From contig JAFVZE010000173.1 in assembly GCA_017508315.1 (NCBI GenBank), positions 1 to 5,569 of the forward strand: a DNA stretch of 5,569 nucleotides, written 5' to 3'. Every line of letters begins with the position of its first letter. The stretch's first letter is position 1. Source of the stretch: Kiritimatiellia bacterium. Lineage in GTDB: Bacteria; Verrucomicrobiota; Kiritimatiellia; RFP12; UBA1067. Positions 5,146 to 5,569 of this stretch are shown here, in pieces. The notes beneath the pieces were generated by a model. It was not told the DNA's origin and did not search any database. It saw nothing but the letters and a program-made list of their open reading frames with translations. The position numbers and the translations under genes were made by a program.

Positions 5146-5569
5146 GCAGTCCGATAGAGTTGATAGAAAAGGCTCTCGGCGAAATATTCGATTCGCTCGG
5201 CGAGCGTCCCGCGGCATTGCACGAGGCGATGCGCTATGCAGTCGGAACCGGCGGCAAGCGGGTGCGCCCGCTCCTGTGTCTTGCCGCTGCCCGGGCCGTG
5301 GGAGGATGCCCGGAGGATGCCGTCCATCCCGCCTGCGCCGTCGAAATTCTGCACAACTACACGCTGGTGCACGACGATCTTCCGGCGATGGACAACGACC
5401 GGCTACGGCGCTGCAAGCCGACGGTGTGGGTGAAGTACGGCGAGGCGAACGCGATTCTTGCTGGCGATGCGCTTCTCGCGCTCGCGTATCAGGTCGCCGC
5501 GAAGACTCCGCGCAACGCCGCCGAGATTGTCGCGGTGCTCGGCGAAAAAGGCGTCGGGGTCGTGCAGGG
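5142..5569 (+). CDS. ispA: Polyprenyl diphosphate synthase, farnesyl diphosphate synthase (IspA) type, 5' part
   Basis: The first 142 codons are visible; the reading frame runs off the window with no stop. The enzyme condenses dimethylallyl and longer allylic diphosphates with isopentenyl diphosphate in the cytosol, feeding quinone and cell-wall lipid carrier synthesis. GGKRVRP (37-43) binds isopentenyl diphosphate. The first aspartate-rich motif is DDLPAMD (D78, D79, D84), the two-residue-longer bacterial type, with Y73 five residues before it. RRCKPTVWVKYGEANAILAGDAL follows as in E. coli IspA. These features point to a C15 (perhaps C20) product; the second aspartate-rich motif lies outside the window. 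The ATG at 5142 overlaps the purN stop by 4 bp (ATGA), implying translational coupling. The only Shine-Dalgarno-like sequence, AGGGA at 5136-5140, is too close to work well. A typical IspA has about 290-300 residues, so roughly half is missing. Confidence 0.92.
   Translation, partial: MSSPIELIEKALGEIFDSLGERPAALHEAMRYAVGTGGKRVRPLLCLAAARAVGGCPEDAVHPACAVEILHNYTLVHDDLPAMDNDRLRRCKPTVWVKYGEANAILAGDALLALAYQVAAKTPRNAAEIVAVLGEKGVGVVQ

Noticed and set aside
1840..5217. A 1125-codon open frame on the - strand opposite lacZ and purN
   Set aside because: It is exactly codon-registered with lacZ and purN and stays open only because those genes avoid TTA, CTA and TCA codons. Its translation is rich in Arg, Asp and Val with no recognisable domain, whereas the + strand encodes complete, well-known enzymes.

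Overview
The window is a chromosomal stretch of a bacterium with roughly 55-60 % GC (estimated by eye). It begins inside the 3' end of a 16S rRNA gene and ends inside an isoprenoid-synthesis gene. All genes lie on the + strand. The 16S tail has an intact anti-Shine-Dalgarno sequence. It is followed not by the usual tRNA/23S spacer but by a trailer of about 160 nt and a strong intrinsic terminator, so this 16S gene appears to be unlinked from 23S. Unlinked rRNA genes are known from several phyla, including Planctomycetes and relatives, Deinococcus-Thermus and Chloroflexi. Together with the exported LacZ-type glycosidase and the form of the 16S tail, this makes me favour a gut-type PVC bacterium (Lentisphaerota/Verrucomicrobiota-like). 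That placement is a low-confidence inference.

Layout: (1) 1-294, 16S tail, a trailer with an 8-bp tandem repeat inside a stem-loop, and the rRNA terminator. (2) 304-1617, a sigma70-type promoter and a complete amidohydrolase of the 5'-methylthioadenosine/S-adenosylhomocysteine deaminase family (mtaD-like). (3) 1618-1722, a 105-bp intergenic region with a weak hairpin, a 12-bp palindrome and a near-consensus promoter whose predicted start abuts the next ATG. (4) 1723-4524, an exported, shortened LacZ-type glycoside hydrolase family 2 beta-galactosidase. (5) 4528-5145, purN, 3 bp downstream. (6) 5142 to the window end, an ispA-type polyprenyl diphosphate synthase with a 4-bp ATGA overlap with purN, cut off by the window edge.

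The last three genes are packed like a single transcription unit, although they serve unrelated jobs: glycan breakdown, purine synthesis and isoprenoid synthesis. I see no mobile element, CRISPR array, defence system or tRNA, and no convincing previously undescribed system. The most noteworthy points are the solitary terminated 16S gene, the apparently leaderless lacZ transcript, and the contraction of LacZ's beta-sandwich domains with all catalytic residues kept.
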